Source of the DNA: Allomuricauda sp. NBRC 101325
GTDB lineage: Bacteria; Bacteroidota; Bacteroidia; Flavobacteriales; Flavobacteriaceae
Assembly: GCF_030268205.1 (NCBI RefSeq)
Contig: NZ_BSQF01000002.1
Coordinates: 682,001 to 746,000, forward strand
Reading direction: 5' to 3'
Length of the DNA stretch: 64,000 nt
Shown here: positions 1-7,407 of the stretch, in pieces
Numbering within the stretch: the first letter of the stretch is position 1
How the letters are laid out: each line of letters begins with the position of its first letter
The notes under the pieces: generated by a model
The model's database searches: none
Seen by the model: only the letters and a program-made list of their open reading frames with translations
What the model was told of the DNA's origin: nothing
Translations under genes and position numbers: made by a program

Positions 1-563
1 CAAAATATGGAGAAAGTGGGTGTAGGTCTCCGAAGCAGAGTTGGCCGCATCGGCTTCTATATTGGTTGGGTTTTCATGGTTGATGATGGTCAACAAGGTC
101 ATATACAATTGTTTGATGACAACAAGACCAGGGGAGGGGCGTTGTATTTCATCATACATCATTTCGCACAAGGTGGTCAGTCGGCCAAAGCATTCGTTGG
201 TGGGAAGGGTAATGTTGGCCCGATTGTGAAAGTAGCCATACATTTTAAAAATAACCTCCGACATAAATTCACTTCGAAATCGAATGACCCAAAGGTCGCA
301 TTCCCCATTATGGGTCTGTGGGCGCAACAAATGCGGTTTGCCCCGTGTCACAAAACTGATGAAGGGAGCATAGACCGTTTCATCCTCAAAATCTATAAAG
401 TGGGAAATTTTACCTTTTGAGCCAATGATCATTTCCTCAAAATCGTGCACATGGGCCTCAATGTGCTTGTCCTCCAAGGCAATGGCATCTTCGGTGGTAA
501 ATTTGAATATGTCGAACAGTTGTTCCAATTGAGAATACTTGCAATTGTAGATTTGATGATCAT
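1..563 (-). CDS. AraC-family transcriptional regulator, N-terminal part (runs off window; start probably frameshifted)
   Basis: The minus-strand frame is open from just inside position 570 to the window edge. It encodes a cupin-type sensor half (HVHDFEEMIIGSKG, then SFVTRGKPHLLRP and LWVIRFRSEF) typical of AraC/XylS regulators. The C-terminal helix-turn-helix lies outside the window. The start is problematic: the natural ATG at 563-561 reads ATG-ATC-ATC and then needs one extra A in the run at 552-554 to enter the coding frame (it would give M-I-I-K-I-Y-N-C). Without that base the first usable start is TTG at 528, or ATG at 432, which would truncate the sensor. So this is either a one-base deletion, a sequencing error or an unusual start. 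The family call is moderately sure. Confidence 0.7.
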
Positions 564-592
564 TGCGAAGTTAATCTAAATTAGGCTATTGA

Positions 593-1720
593 TTATTCAA
601 TTTGAACTATATCGGGATGTGTATTTTCAATTGTACCTGTGGATTCAAATTTTATCAATTGGGAGTTGTAATCTATGGTTACTTTAAAGTATCTTAACAA
701 GGAGCCGCCAATGGCGCCTTTTACTATTTTGTCCATTGACTGTACCATACTTTCAGACCATATTTCATCTTTTCGTTTGGCAAAGAGTACAGGGCCTATT
801 TCGTGTGAGCCGACCTTTACCAGGGGCACTTCAATAATATCCCTATTCTGGTCGGATTCAGTATAGATTTTCCAGTCTGGATGTTTCCTTTTCCATTCAT
901 CAAATATAGAGGATGCAATAAACGAGCCACCCATTGTTTCTAAATCAGTGTTCAACAATTTTTTTCCGTTGTCTGAAAGTACAAAACTTGCGCCTGTGTC
1001 AAATAAAACATCAATAGGTTCCCCGTCAACGATAATTTCCATGCTGGGATGCCCAAATATCACAGCATCTTGATTGTTCTTTTTCAATCCGATCCTTTGA
1101 ACATCAGGATGTGATTCATCATTTCTATTTAAAGGGGTATTGGTCCAGATTTCTTGTTTTAGGTAATCAAAGGTCCAAGATTTCCCCATGAAAAACCCTT
1201 GTCCAAGAAACGCATCCATATCGGGCATTTTTTCCGATACCATTTTAAGCTCTCCATCCATTGGAGGAATCATTAAAAATGATTCTTTTACCGGGCTAAA
1301 TGGAGTACGAACAATAAAGTTCCGCATGGGATAAGGACGGGGCAAATTAGGATCTGAGACAATGTCATTGAACAGAATATAATCAAAGGGCATTATGCCT
1401 TTGATGAGTCCAGTTTTTACATGTGGGGTTATGTTTTTTCCTTCTGTGATTCTTGGCAGAATCATTGAAAATCCCCCACCAGTATCGCAATACGCTAAAA
1501 TTGTATCGTTCGTTATCAATGGAAGTTTAATGAAGAACCTGGTGCTGTCCATGAACTTCGATGGAATTTTTAGTGGACTGCCATAACTCGCTGAAATTTC
1601 CGCAAATTGTTTCGACTCTAAAATTTTCCCATCCAATTTTTTGACCACCAAAAATTGGGTTATTACCACTAAAACGATAAAACCAAGGATGCTTAAGGTT
1701 ATTTTGATTCCCCTTTTCAT
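593..1720 (-). CDS. Membrane-anchored tandem retropepsin-like aspartic protease
   Basis: The 375-residue protein has one N-terminal membrane segment (about residues 7-25) and two aspartic protease signatures: AYCDTGGG with Asp79 and VLFDTGAS with Asp241. Each is followed about 95-105 residues later by the same closing motif, first FLGQGFFMGKSWTFDY and then IGGSLLRYFKVTIDY. This shows an internal duplication of a retropepsin-like domain. A single-chain, pepsin-like pairing of two lobes outside the cytoplasmic membrane is therefore likely. The substrate is unknown. It stands alone between an AraC-type regulator and a fucosidase on the same strand. The ATG at 1720 is the only start giving the anchor. 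Confidence 0.75.
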   Translation of the reverse strand: MKRGIKITLSILGFIVLVVITQFLVVKKLDGKILESKQFAEISASYGSPLKIPSKFMDSTRFFIKLPLITNDTILAYCDTGGGFSMILPRITEGKNITPHVKTGLIKGIMPFDYILFNDIVSDPNLPRPYPMRNFIVRTPFSPVKESFLMIPPMDGELKMVSEKMPDMDAFLGQGFFMGKSWTFDYLKQEIWTNTPLNRNDESHPDVQRIGLKKNNQDAVIFGHPSMEIIVDGEPIDVLFDTGASFVLSDNGKKLLNTDLETMGGSFIASSIFDEWKRKHPDWKIYTESDQNRDIIEVPLVKVGSHEIGPVLFAKRKDEIWSESMVQSMDKIVKGAIGGSLLRYFKVTIDYNSQLIKFESTGTIENTHPDIVQIE

Positions 1721-1902
1721 TATAATTAGTTTTTAAAACTGAAAATTTATAGTACAAATTTCAATGGACTTATGCTTTAATTTATCCAGCATGGGTTACT
1801 AAAATGTTTTGGGGGTTATGCTTTTATTGCAAATGGCATTTAAAAATCCAATATAAGAATTAAATTAAGTTTAGTCTTGGTCTGATTGTATTAATATTGG
1901 GT

Positions 1903-3213
1903 TTATTTTTTGTGATTAGGTTGTACCTCAATCACAAAATCCGCTTGGTCGTAATCTCGATTTTTGGGCAATTCTACCAAGGTGCCATAGGAATTTGTGC
2001 TGTGCTGCAGTTTTTTCTTGGTTTGAAAGTCGACCACACTTGTAATTTTCCCTTCTATGGTCGGAAAGAAGAAATTATCGGATTTCCAATCCATGATATG
2101 GATGTAGATTTTATCCTCTTTTTGGGTTGAAACTCCCCAGCTTTGTGGGGCAATTGGGCCTCCACGTGTTCCATAGATGGATTCGCCATAAGTGGAGGTC
2201 CAATCTCCTAAAACTTTAAGCGTTTTGATAAATTCCGGTTGGATTTTACCATTGGGCATAGGGCCTACATTAAGCAAGAAATTGGAATTGTACCCTGCAG
2301 CTTTTACCAAATATTGAATCAGTGCCTTGGAGGATTTGTAATTTTTATCCTGTAGTGAAAAACCCCATTGGTGCGCCATGGTCTCTGCGGTTTCTAAAGG
2401 CAATTTCCCAATTTTGGAATCGCCACTGAAACCTCCTTTGTTCTCGCCGGGCAAATCCTTTTCAAACATTTGAAAGTCCTCTCCAGGGTTAGGTGCTTGA
2501 TGATGGTTGCTTCCAATCATGGCTTGGGGTTGCAATTTGTGAATTAGGTCATAGGTTTTTCTGAGTTGCCAGTCCGCATCTTTTTTATCCCACCAGCCAT
2601 CGAACCAAATTCCACCTATTTCTCCGTAGTTGGTCAAAAGTTCGGAAAGTTGCCCGTTCATGTACTCCAGATAATTTTCCCAATTGCCCTGGTCTGGTCT
2701 TCCCGATTTGTTTCCTGTATCGCCTCGGGGATAGTAATCGTTATGGTGCCAATCGAGCTGCGAATAATAAAGAAACAACTTAATGCCATGTTTTTTACAG
2801 GCTTCGGCCATTTGTTGGATCACATCTTTTTTATAGACCGTTCTATCCATGATGTCCCAATCGCTCAACTTGCTATCGAACATGGCAAAACCATCATGGT
2901 GTTTGGTGGTAATGGTAATGTATTTCATTCCTGCGGATTTGGCCATAAGGACCACTTCTTCAGCATTAAATTCAGTTGGATTAAAAAAGGCAGGGATTTT
3001 TTCATAAGTGGCTACATCAATGCCTTGCGTTTCCATGACCCATTCGTGTACTCCCAAAACAGAATAGACTCCCCAGTGGATGAACATTCCGAACTTGGCA
3101 TCTTGAAACCATTCCCTGTTCTTTAGATTTTCAGGAGTTGGTTGGTATTCTTGGGCAATTGAAATATGGAGGCAAACAAGTGCCATCAAGGCAAGCGTAA
3201 CACACTTTTTCAT
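1903..3213 (-). CDS. Secreted alpha-L-fucosidase, glycoside hydrolase family 29
   Basis: The 436-residue protein has a Sec signal peptide (cleavage about after ISIAQ) and a GH29 catalytic domain. Visible signatures are FGMFIHWGVYS (residues 41-51), TTKHHDGFAMFDS (103-114) and GGIWFDGWWD, in which Asp205 is the expected nucleophile of the retaining mechanism. It removes terminal L-fucose from glycans, probably in the periplasm or outside the cell, which fits algal polysaccharide or glycoprotein use. No SusCD pair or sulfatase is next to it, so it is not part of a visible polysaccharide utilization locus. Length and start are normal for the family. Confidence 0.93.
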   Translation of the reverse strand: MKKCVTLALMALVCLHISIAQEYQPTPENLKNREWFQDAKFGMFIHWGVYSVLGVHEWVMETQGIDVATYEKIPAFFNPTEFNAEEVVLMAKSAGMKYITITTKHHDGFAMFDSKLSDWDIMDRTVYKKDVIQQMAEACKKHGIKLFLYYSQLDWHHNDYYPRGDTGNKSGRPDQGNWENYLEYMNGQLSELLTNYGEIGGIWFDGWWDKKDADWQLRKTYDLIHKLQPQAMIGSNHHQAPNPGEDFQMFEKDLPGENKGGFSGDSKIGKLPLETAETMAHQWGFSLQDKNYKSSKALIQYLVKAAGYNSNFLLNVGPMPNGKIQPEFIKTLKVLGDWTSTYGESIYGTRGGPIAPQSWGVSTQKEDKIYIHIMDWKSDNFFFPTIEGKITSVVDFQTKKKLQHSTNSYGTLVELPKNRDYDQADFVIEVQPNHKK

Positions 3214-3334
3214 TTTGGTTTGATTAAGTTATTGATATGCGGCCATCAAGTTAGAAATATTTCAATGAACAATTGACAATAAGCAGCTAGCAATTATCAA
3301 TAATCAATGATCAATGATCAATATTTAATTTTAT

Positions 3335-3398
3335 CCAGCAATCCAGCAATCCAGCAATCCAGCAATCCAGCAATCCAGCAATCCAGCAATCCACCAAT
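3335..3398. repeat. 8-bp tandem repeat (ccagcaat), seven perfect copies plus one degenerate
   Basis: Seven uninterrupted copies of CCAGCAAT occupy 3335-3390, and an eighth with one change (CCACCAAT) follows. The array lies in the divergent region between the fucosidase start (3213) and mtaB (3492). It is flanked by other low-complexity DNA: TCAATGA repeats at about 3300-3320 and CCCTTAACC repeats at about 3410-3425. The number of copies could vary by slipped-strand pairing. Confidence 0.9.
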
Positions 3399-3458
3399 CC
3401 AACCATCAACCCTTAACCCTTAACCCCAACCCCTATGCGATAACTCCCAACAAATCAC

Positions 3459-3466
3459 TATCTTTG
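3459..3466 (+). promoter_or_regulatory. Bacteroidetes-type -7 box upstream of mtaB
   Basis: TATCTTTG matches the TAnnTTTG -7 element used by the Bacteroidetes primary sigma factor. It lies 26 bp before the mtaB ATG. No good -33 TTG is visible about 20 bp upstream. Confidence 0.5.
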
Positions 3467-3491
3467 CGGCCCAAAAACGCATAATAGGCAA

Positions 3492-4820
3492 ATGAGCAAG
3501 AAAGTCGCATTTTACACGCTGGGTTGTAAACTCAATTTCTCTGAAACTTCCACCATTGCAAGAAGTTTTGAAAAGGAGGACTTTGAGCGTGTGGACTTTT
3601 CCGAGGAAGCCGATGTATATGTGATCAACACGTGTTCGGTTACCGAAAATGCAGATAAGCGTTTTAAAACGATCGTAAAACAAGCCCAAAAAGCAAATCC
3701 CGATGCTTTTGTAGCGGCTGTAGGTTGTTATGCACAGTTGAAACCAGAGGAATTGGCCGCTGTAGATGGAGTGGATTTAGTGCTGGGAGCCACCGAAAAG
3801 TTCAAGATTACGGATTACCTGAACGACCTTACCAAAAATGATAAAGGCGAAGTACATTCCTGCGAGATCGAGGATGCCGATTTTTATGTTGGCAGTTACG
3901 CCATTGGCGACCGTACCCGTGCCTTTTTAAAGGTACAGGACGGTTGTGACTATAAATGCACCTATTGTACCATTCCATTGGCCCGGGGAATTTCCCGAAG
4001 CGATGCTTTGGAGAATGTGCTGAACAATGCCAGAGAGATTGCTTCCAAAGACATTAAAGAAATTGTACTTACGGGTGTCAATATTGGAGATTATGGAAAA
4101 GGCGAGTTTGGAAACAAGAAGCACGAGCATACTTTTTTCGATTTGGTAAAGGCATTGGATGAGGTAGAGGGGATTCATCGTCTAAGAATTTCATCCATTG
4201 AGCCCAATCTGCTTAAAAACGAAACCATCGATTTTGTGGCGCAGAGCAACTCGTTTGTGCCGCACTTTCATGTGCCTTTGCAGAGTGGGAGCGATGATAT
4301 TCTAAAGAAAATGCGTCGTCGTTACCTTTCCAATTTATATGTGGATAGGGTAAAACGAATCAAACAAACAATGCCCCATGCCTGTATTGGTGTGGATGTA
4401 ATTGTAGGCTTCCCAGGGGAAACCGATGAGCATTTCTTGGAAACCTATCACTTTTTGAACGAGTTGGATATTTCGTATCTGCATGTGTTCACTTATTCCG
4501 AAAGGGATAACACCATGGCTGCTGAAATGGATGAAGTTGTTCCGAAAAAGGTACGAAACAAACGCAGTAAGATGCTTCGAGGCCTCTCAGCTAAAAAACG
4601 TAGGGCATTTTATGAAAGTCAATTGGGAACTACCCGAACAGTTTTATTTGAAGGCGAGAACAAATTGGGTTACATTCATGGCTTTACAGAAAACTACGTA
4701 AAAGTAAAGGCTCCATGGGACCCTGTTTTGGTAAATACGTTGCACCAAGTGGAATTGACCGATATTGATGAGGATGGTTTGGTGCGTTTCGAATTTGTTT
4801 CCAATAACATAATGGCATAA
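3492..4820 (+). CDS. mtaB: tRNA (t6A37) methylthiotransferase MtaB
   Basis: MtaB is a radical SAM enzyme that converts t6A37 to ms2t6A37 in tRNAs reading ANN codons. The 442-residue sequence has the N-terminal UPF0004 domain with three cluster-binding cysteines (Cys12, Cys48, Cys79). The radical SAM motif is CDYKCTYC with Cys152, Cys156 and Cys159. A C-terminal TRAM-like region follows. The pattern GCKLN and the absence of MiaB-specific features favour MtaB over MiaB or RimO. It is transcribed alone, away from the fucosidase, and a weak terminator-like hairpin follows its stop. Confidence 0.92.
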   Translation: MSKKVAFYTLGCKLNFSETSTIARSFEKEDFERVDFSEEADVYVINTCSVTENADKRFKTIVKQAQKANPDAFVAAVGCYAQLKPEELAAVDGVDLVLGATEKFKITDYLNDLTKNDKGEVHSCEIEDADFYVGSYAIGDRTRAFLKVQDGCDYKCTYCTIPLARGISRSDALENVLNNAREIASKDIKEIVLTGVNIGDYGKGEFGNKKHEHTFFDLVKALDEVEGIHRLRISSIEPNLLKNETIDFVAQSNSFVPHFHVPLQSGSDDILKKMRRRYLSNLYVDRVKRIKQTMPHACIGVDVIVGFPGETDEHFLETYHFLNELDISYLHVFTYSERDNTMAAEMDEVVPKKVRNKRSKMLRGLSAKKRRAFYESQLGTTRTVLFEGENKLGYIHGFTENYVKVKAPWDPVLVNTLHQVELTDIDEDGLVRFEFVSNNIMA

Positions 4821-4825
4821 AAAAA

Positions 4826-4852
4826 CCCCCTGTTTTAGGAGGTTTGGTTCTT
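4826..4852 (+). terminator. Weak hairpin after mtaB
   Basis: AAACCCCC and GGAGGTTT can pair with one mismatch around a TGTTTTA loop, just after the mtaB stop and before the converging acetyltransferase gene. There is no strong T-run, so the terminator call is tentative. Confidence 0.35.
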
Positions 4853-4867
4853 AGGTTGTGCAATACA

Positions 4868-5161
4868 TCAGATGCGTATTCCTACCGGAAGCATTTCTTT
4901 GTATTGTCTGTTTTTTCGTAGAAACCCAGCTATTTGAGGACTGGTTGGTACTACTCTAAGGTTTTTCTCTTGGATTTCGTTGAGAACGGCTTTGATAAAG
5001 TTTTCTTTAAAGCCTTCTTCTGTAATTTCTTCTGGGATAACCAACTTGGTCAAAAATACTTTACGTTCCTGAGAAGAGTACTCAATTTTGGCTAAATGCC
5101 CATCGACTTTAGTTTCAAATTGGCGCAAGAAACTATTGTCATTGATTTCCATTTGTGTCAT
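4868..5161 (-). CDS. Small GCN5-related N-acetyltransferase-like protein
   Basis: The 97-residue protein resembles the short YjdJ/GTLF3B-type acetyltransferases. It carries an FETKVDGHLAKIEYS strand pair, the LVIPEE segment (compare the usual HTxVPxxxxGxG core) and a C-terminal VVPTSPQIAGFLRKN region matching the usual V-x-P-x-C-x-x-x-x-x-x-x stretch. The G-x-G of the acetyl-CoA loop is weak here (EEITEEGFKENF). Substrate unknown. It converges on mtaB and has its own promoter region of about 160 bp. Confidence 0.6.
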   Translation of the reverse strand: MTQMEINDNSFLRQFETKVDGHLAKIEYSSQERKVFLTKLVIPEEITEEGFKENFIKAVLNEIQEKNLRVVPTSPQIAGFLRKNRQYKEMLPVGIRI

Positions 5162-5321
5162 ATAGTACTTATTTGTTTTACTCCTAAAACACCCTGAATG
5201 GTAATTTCAAAGAAAACCCCATTCAAAAAAAATGTTCATTTGGTGGGGTTGGCTGCAAAAGGGATACAAAATTAGGTAAAATATTGCTAAATTCCTAACC
5301 CTTATCGATATTTGGTGCCCT

Positions 5322-5984
5322 ATGCCCGATAATAAAACCCATGTATACCTAATGCCGGGAATGGCTGCCAACTCATCTATTTTTGATGGTATCCATTTGC
5401 CTGAAAGCAGCTTTGAAATCCATAAATTGGATTGGTTTTTACCTGAAAAGGGGATGTCTATCCAAGAATATGCGGAAAAGATGTGTGGGTATGTCCATCA
5501 TCCAAATCCCGTTATGATCGGAGTGTCTTTCGGAGGTATTTTGGTACAGGAAATGGCCCATTTTATCCAACCCAAAAAAATGGTGGTAGTGTCGGCGGTC
5601 AAAAGCAAGTACGAATTGCCCAAAAGAATGATTTTTGCCAAGTATACCAAAATACATAAATTGCTGCCTACGGGCTTGGTCAACAATGTGGAACTTTTGG
5701 CTAAATATGCCTTTGGTGAGTCTGTGACCAAACGGTTGCATTTGTATGAAAAATATCTTTCCGTTAGGGATAAAGGGTATATTGATTGGTCCATCGACCA
5801 AATAGTGAATTGGAACCAAGAAGTTCCTCTTCCCAATACAGTACATATTCAAGGGGAAAAAGACACCGTTTTTCCAATCGTAAATATCAAGGATTGCATT
5901 ACGGTTAAGAATGGCACCCACACCATGATCATACACAGGGCCAAATGGTTCAATGAAAACCTGCCTACAATTATTTCCGAATAA
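5322..5984 (+). CDS. Alpha/beta hydrolase, cytoplasmic
   Basis: The 220-residue protein has no signal peptide. It begins with an MPGMAANSSIFDG oxyanion-type loop and carries the nucleophile elbow GVSFGG with Ser69. The late HTMIIHRAKWF supplies the probable catalytic histidine. The length and the truncated cap are like the small esterase or carboxylesterase-type hydrolases of Flavobacteriaceae. The substrate cannot be told. It lies 48 bp upstream of the lytic transglycosylase gene on the same strand, so co-transcription is possible. Confidence 0.75.
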   Translation: MPDNKTHVYLMPGMAANSSIFDGIHLPESSFEIHKLDWFLPEKGMSIQEYAEKMCGYVHHPNPVMIGVSFGGILVQEMAHFIQPKKMVVVSAVKSKYELPKRMIFAKYTKIHKLLPTGLVNNVELLAKYAFGESVTKRLHLYEKYLSVRDKGYIDWSIDQIVNWNQEVPLPNTVHIQGEKDTVFPIVNIKDCITVKNGTHTMIIHRAKWFNENLPTIISE

Positions 5985-6032
5985 TTTCGTCTTTATAATA
6001 GTATCTTTACAAAGCATTTAAAAAGGGAGGAC

Positions 6033-6998
6033 ATGAAACTAATGAAGAACGTATTGGCCTTTATCGGATTATTGGCCGTGGTGAGCACGCTTATTTTTGC
6101 CGTGCAGTCGAATGTGCAAGAGGAGCAACCAGAGGTAAAAAAGGTGCCTGTTGCCAATGATAAAAATGTGGCGGACACTTATCAAATCAGTGCCATTGAA
6201 ATTCCAAAGGATTTAAATTTTGCAGGGGAAGATGTACCCCAAGATGACCCAGAGATCATGGAACGTGTGGATCGAGAGTTTTTGGTGAACACGTATTGGC
6301 AATCCAACGCTTTATTGTTGATGAAGCGTGCCAATAAATATTTCCCGATCATTGAGCCCATTCTTAAAAAGAATGGTATTCCGGACGATTTTAAATATTT
6401 GGCCGTGGCCGAAAGTGGATTGGAAAATGTGGTTTCTCCTGCTGGGGCAACCGGTTTTTGGCAAATTATGAAAGCTACCGGTCGAGAATATGGATTGGAA
6501 GTGAACGAGAATGTGGACGAACGCTACCATGTAGAAAAAGCAACCCAAGTGGCTTGTGATTACCTAAAAAAATGGAAAGAGCGTTTTGGAACCTGGACTT
6601 TGACCGCTGCGGCTTATAACGCAGGACCTGCGGGAGTGCAAAAATATATGGGAATCCAACAAGTGGACGATTATTACGATTTGTTGTTGGGGCAGGAGAC
6701 AGGTCGTTATGTATTCCGAATCCTGGCCATAAAGGAAATTCTTTCCCATCCAGAGAAATATGGTTTTCAATTGGAGGAAGACGATATGTATGAAAAAGTA
6801 CCCACCTTTACTGTGGAAGTGGATTCTGCCGTTACCAATTGGGCAGATTTCGCCGAGCTTTACGAAATCAACTATAAAATTCTAAAAAGACACAACCCAT
6901 GGTTGCGCGAAGCACATTTGAACAATGCCTCACGTAAAAAGTACACCATCGAAATCCCGAACAAAGGGGTATACCGAGTTGGGGGTGTAGGGAAATAG
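6033..6998 (+). CDS. Lytic transglycosylase, SLT domain (MltD-like)
   Basis: The enzyme cleaves the MurNAc-GlcNAc bond of peptidoglycan to give 1,6-anhydro ends. The 321-residue protein has an N-terminal hydrophobic export segment (residues 5-24). A family 1 transglycosylase domain follows, with AVAESGLEN (catalytic Glu127), GATGFWQIM and AAYNAGPAG. The last 70 residues (KILKRHNPWLRE, then YTIEIP) look like one degenerate LysM-type unit, whereas MltD normally has clear LysM repeats. It acts in the periplasm. Confidence 0.88.
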   Translation: MKLMKNVLAFIGLLAVVSTLIFAVQSNVQEEQPEVKKVPVANDKNVADTYQISAIEIPKDLNFAGEDVPQDDPEIMERVDREFLVNTYWQSNALLLMKRANKYFPIIEPILKKNGIPDDFKYLAVAESGLENVVSPAGATGFWQIMKATGREYGLEVNENVDERYHVEKATQVACDYLKKWKERFGTWTLTAAAYNAGPAGVQKYMGIQQVDDYYDLLLGQETGRYVFRILAIKEILSHPEKYGFQLEEDDMYEKVPTFTVEVDSAVTNWADFAELYEINYKILKRHNPWLREAHLNNASRKKYTIEIPNKGVYRVGGVGK

Positions 6999-7017
6999 TT
7001 CTCGCTGCTTTATTTAA

Positions 7018-7170
7018 TTAGTTATCTGTAGGGCCATCGGTTCTTTCGTGGTCGCCAGTAGTTGTTGCTTGCTCATATGGGTAAACATCTTCTTCTTGTT
7101 GACAAGCTGTGAAAAAGAAGGGCATTGCCAAAATCATTATAGCGGCTAAGGTGTTTTTCAAAGTTTTCAT
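7018..7170 (-). CDS. Small 50-residue lipoprotein
   Basis: The frame begins with ATG at 7170 and ends with TAA at 7018. It has a textbook lipoprotein signal: MKTLKNTLAAIMILAM, then PFFFTAC with lipidated Cys23. The mature part is only 28 residues, acidic and polar, ending THE-like in GDHERTDGPTDN. The function is unknown. It converges on the lytic transglycosylase with a 19-bp gap. Upstream at 7234-7266 lies the 21-bp-spaced operator also found before three neighbouring genes, which supports it being a real, regulated gene. Confidence 0.7.
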   Translation of the reverse strand: MKTLKNTLAAIMILAMPFFFTACQQEEDVYPYEQATTTGDHERTDGPTDN

Positions 7171-7233
7171 ATTGATTGCTTTTTGTGGTTATTTTCCAAA
7201 AAGGTCGAATATTTTAAGTTACAATGAATAGGA

Positions 7234-7266
7234 GAATTGACGAATACCCCATTTGAATTGACGGAG
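7234..7266 (-). promoter_or_regulatory. Putative LytTR-type operator, site 1
   Basis: Two direct copies of GAATTGACGAAT (plus strand 7234-7245; 7255-7266 with a GGAG end) have starts exactly 21 bp apart, two helical turns. The site lies 63 bp upstream of the 50-residue lipoprotein start. Read on the minus strand each half is ATTCGTCAATTC, close to the nine-base LytTR half-site consensus (CGTT-N-AT core). The same arrangement recurs at 8918, 10651 and 11448. Confidence 0.6.
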
Positions 7267-7302
7267 GGTCTTGTGTAGTAAAATTCAATAAAAATCTACT
7301 TA

Positions 7303-7322
7303 AAACCCTCAGAAAGGGGTTT
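7303..7322 (-). terminator. Possible weak terminator after the S41 protease gene
   Basis: On the minus strand AAACCC and GGGTTT pair around an 8-nt loop and are followed by a T-rich run. It lies about 85 bp beyond the protease stop. Confidence 0.35.
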
Positions 7323-7407
7323 GTCGAGCGGGTAGGCTATGAGTGAATCATGAAAAGATGTAGCAATAGCGCTATCATAATTGTATATTCTAAACTATGA
7401 ATTAGCA

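Noticed and set aside
7..420. A 137-codon open frame on the plus strand at the window start
   Set aside because: The opposite strand encodes a clear AraC cupin domain in a continuous frame; the plus-strand protein has no recognisable composition or domain.
3335..3398. Possible CRISPR array from the repeated CCAGCAAT units
   Set aside because: The units are 8 bp, adjacent and without spacers, so it is a simple tandem repeat.
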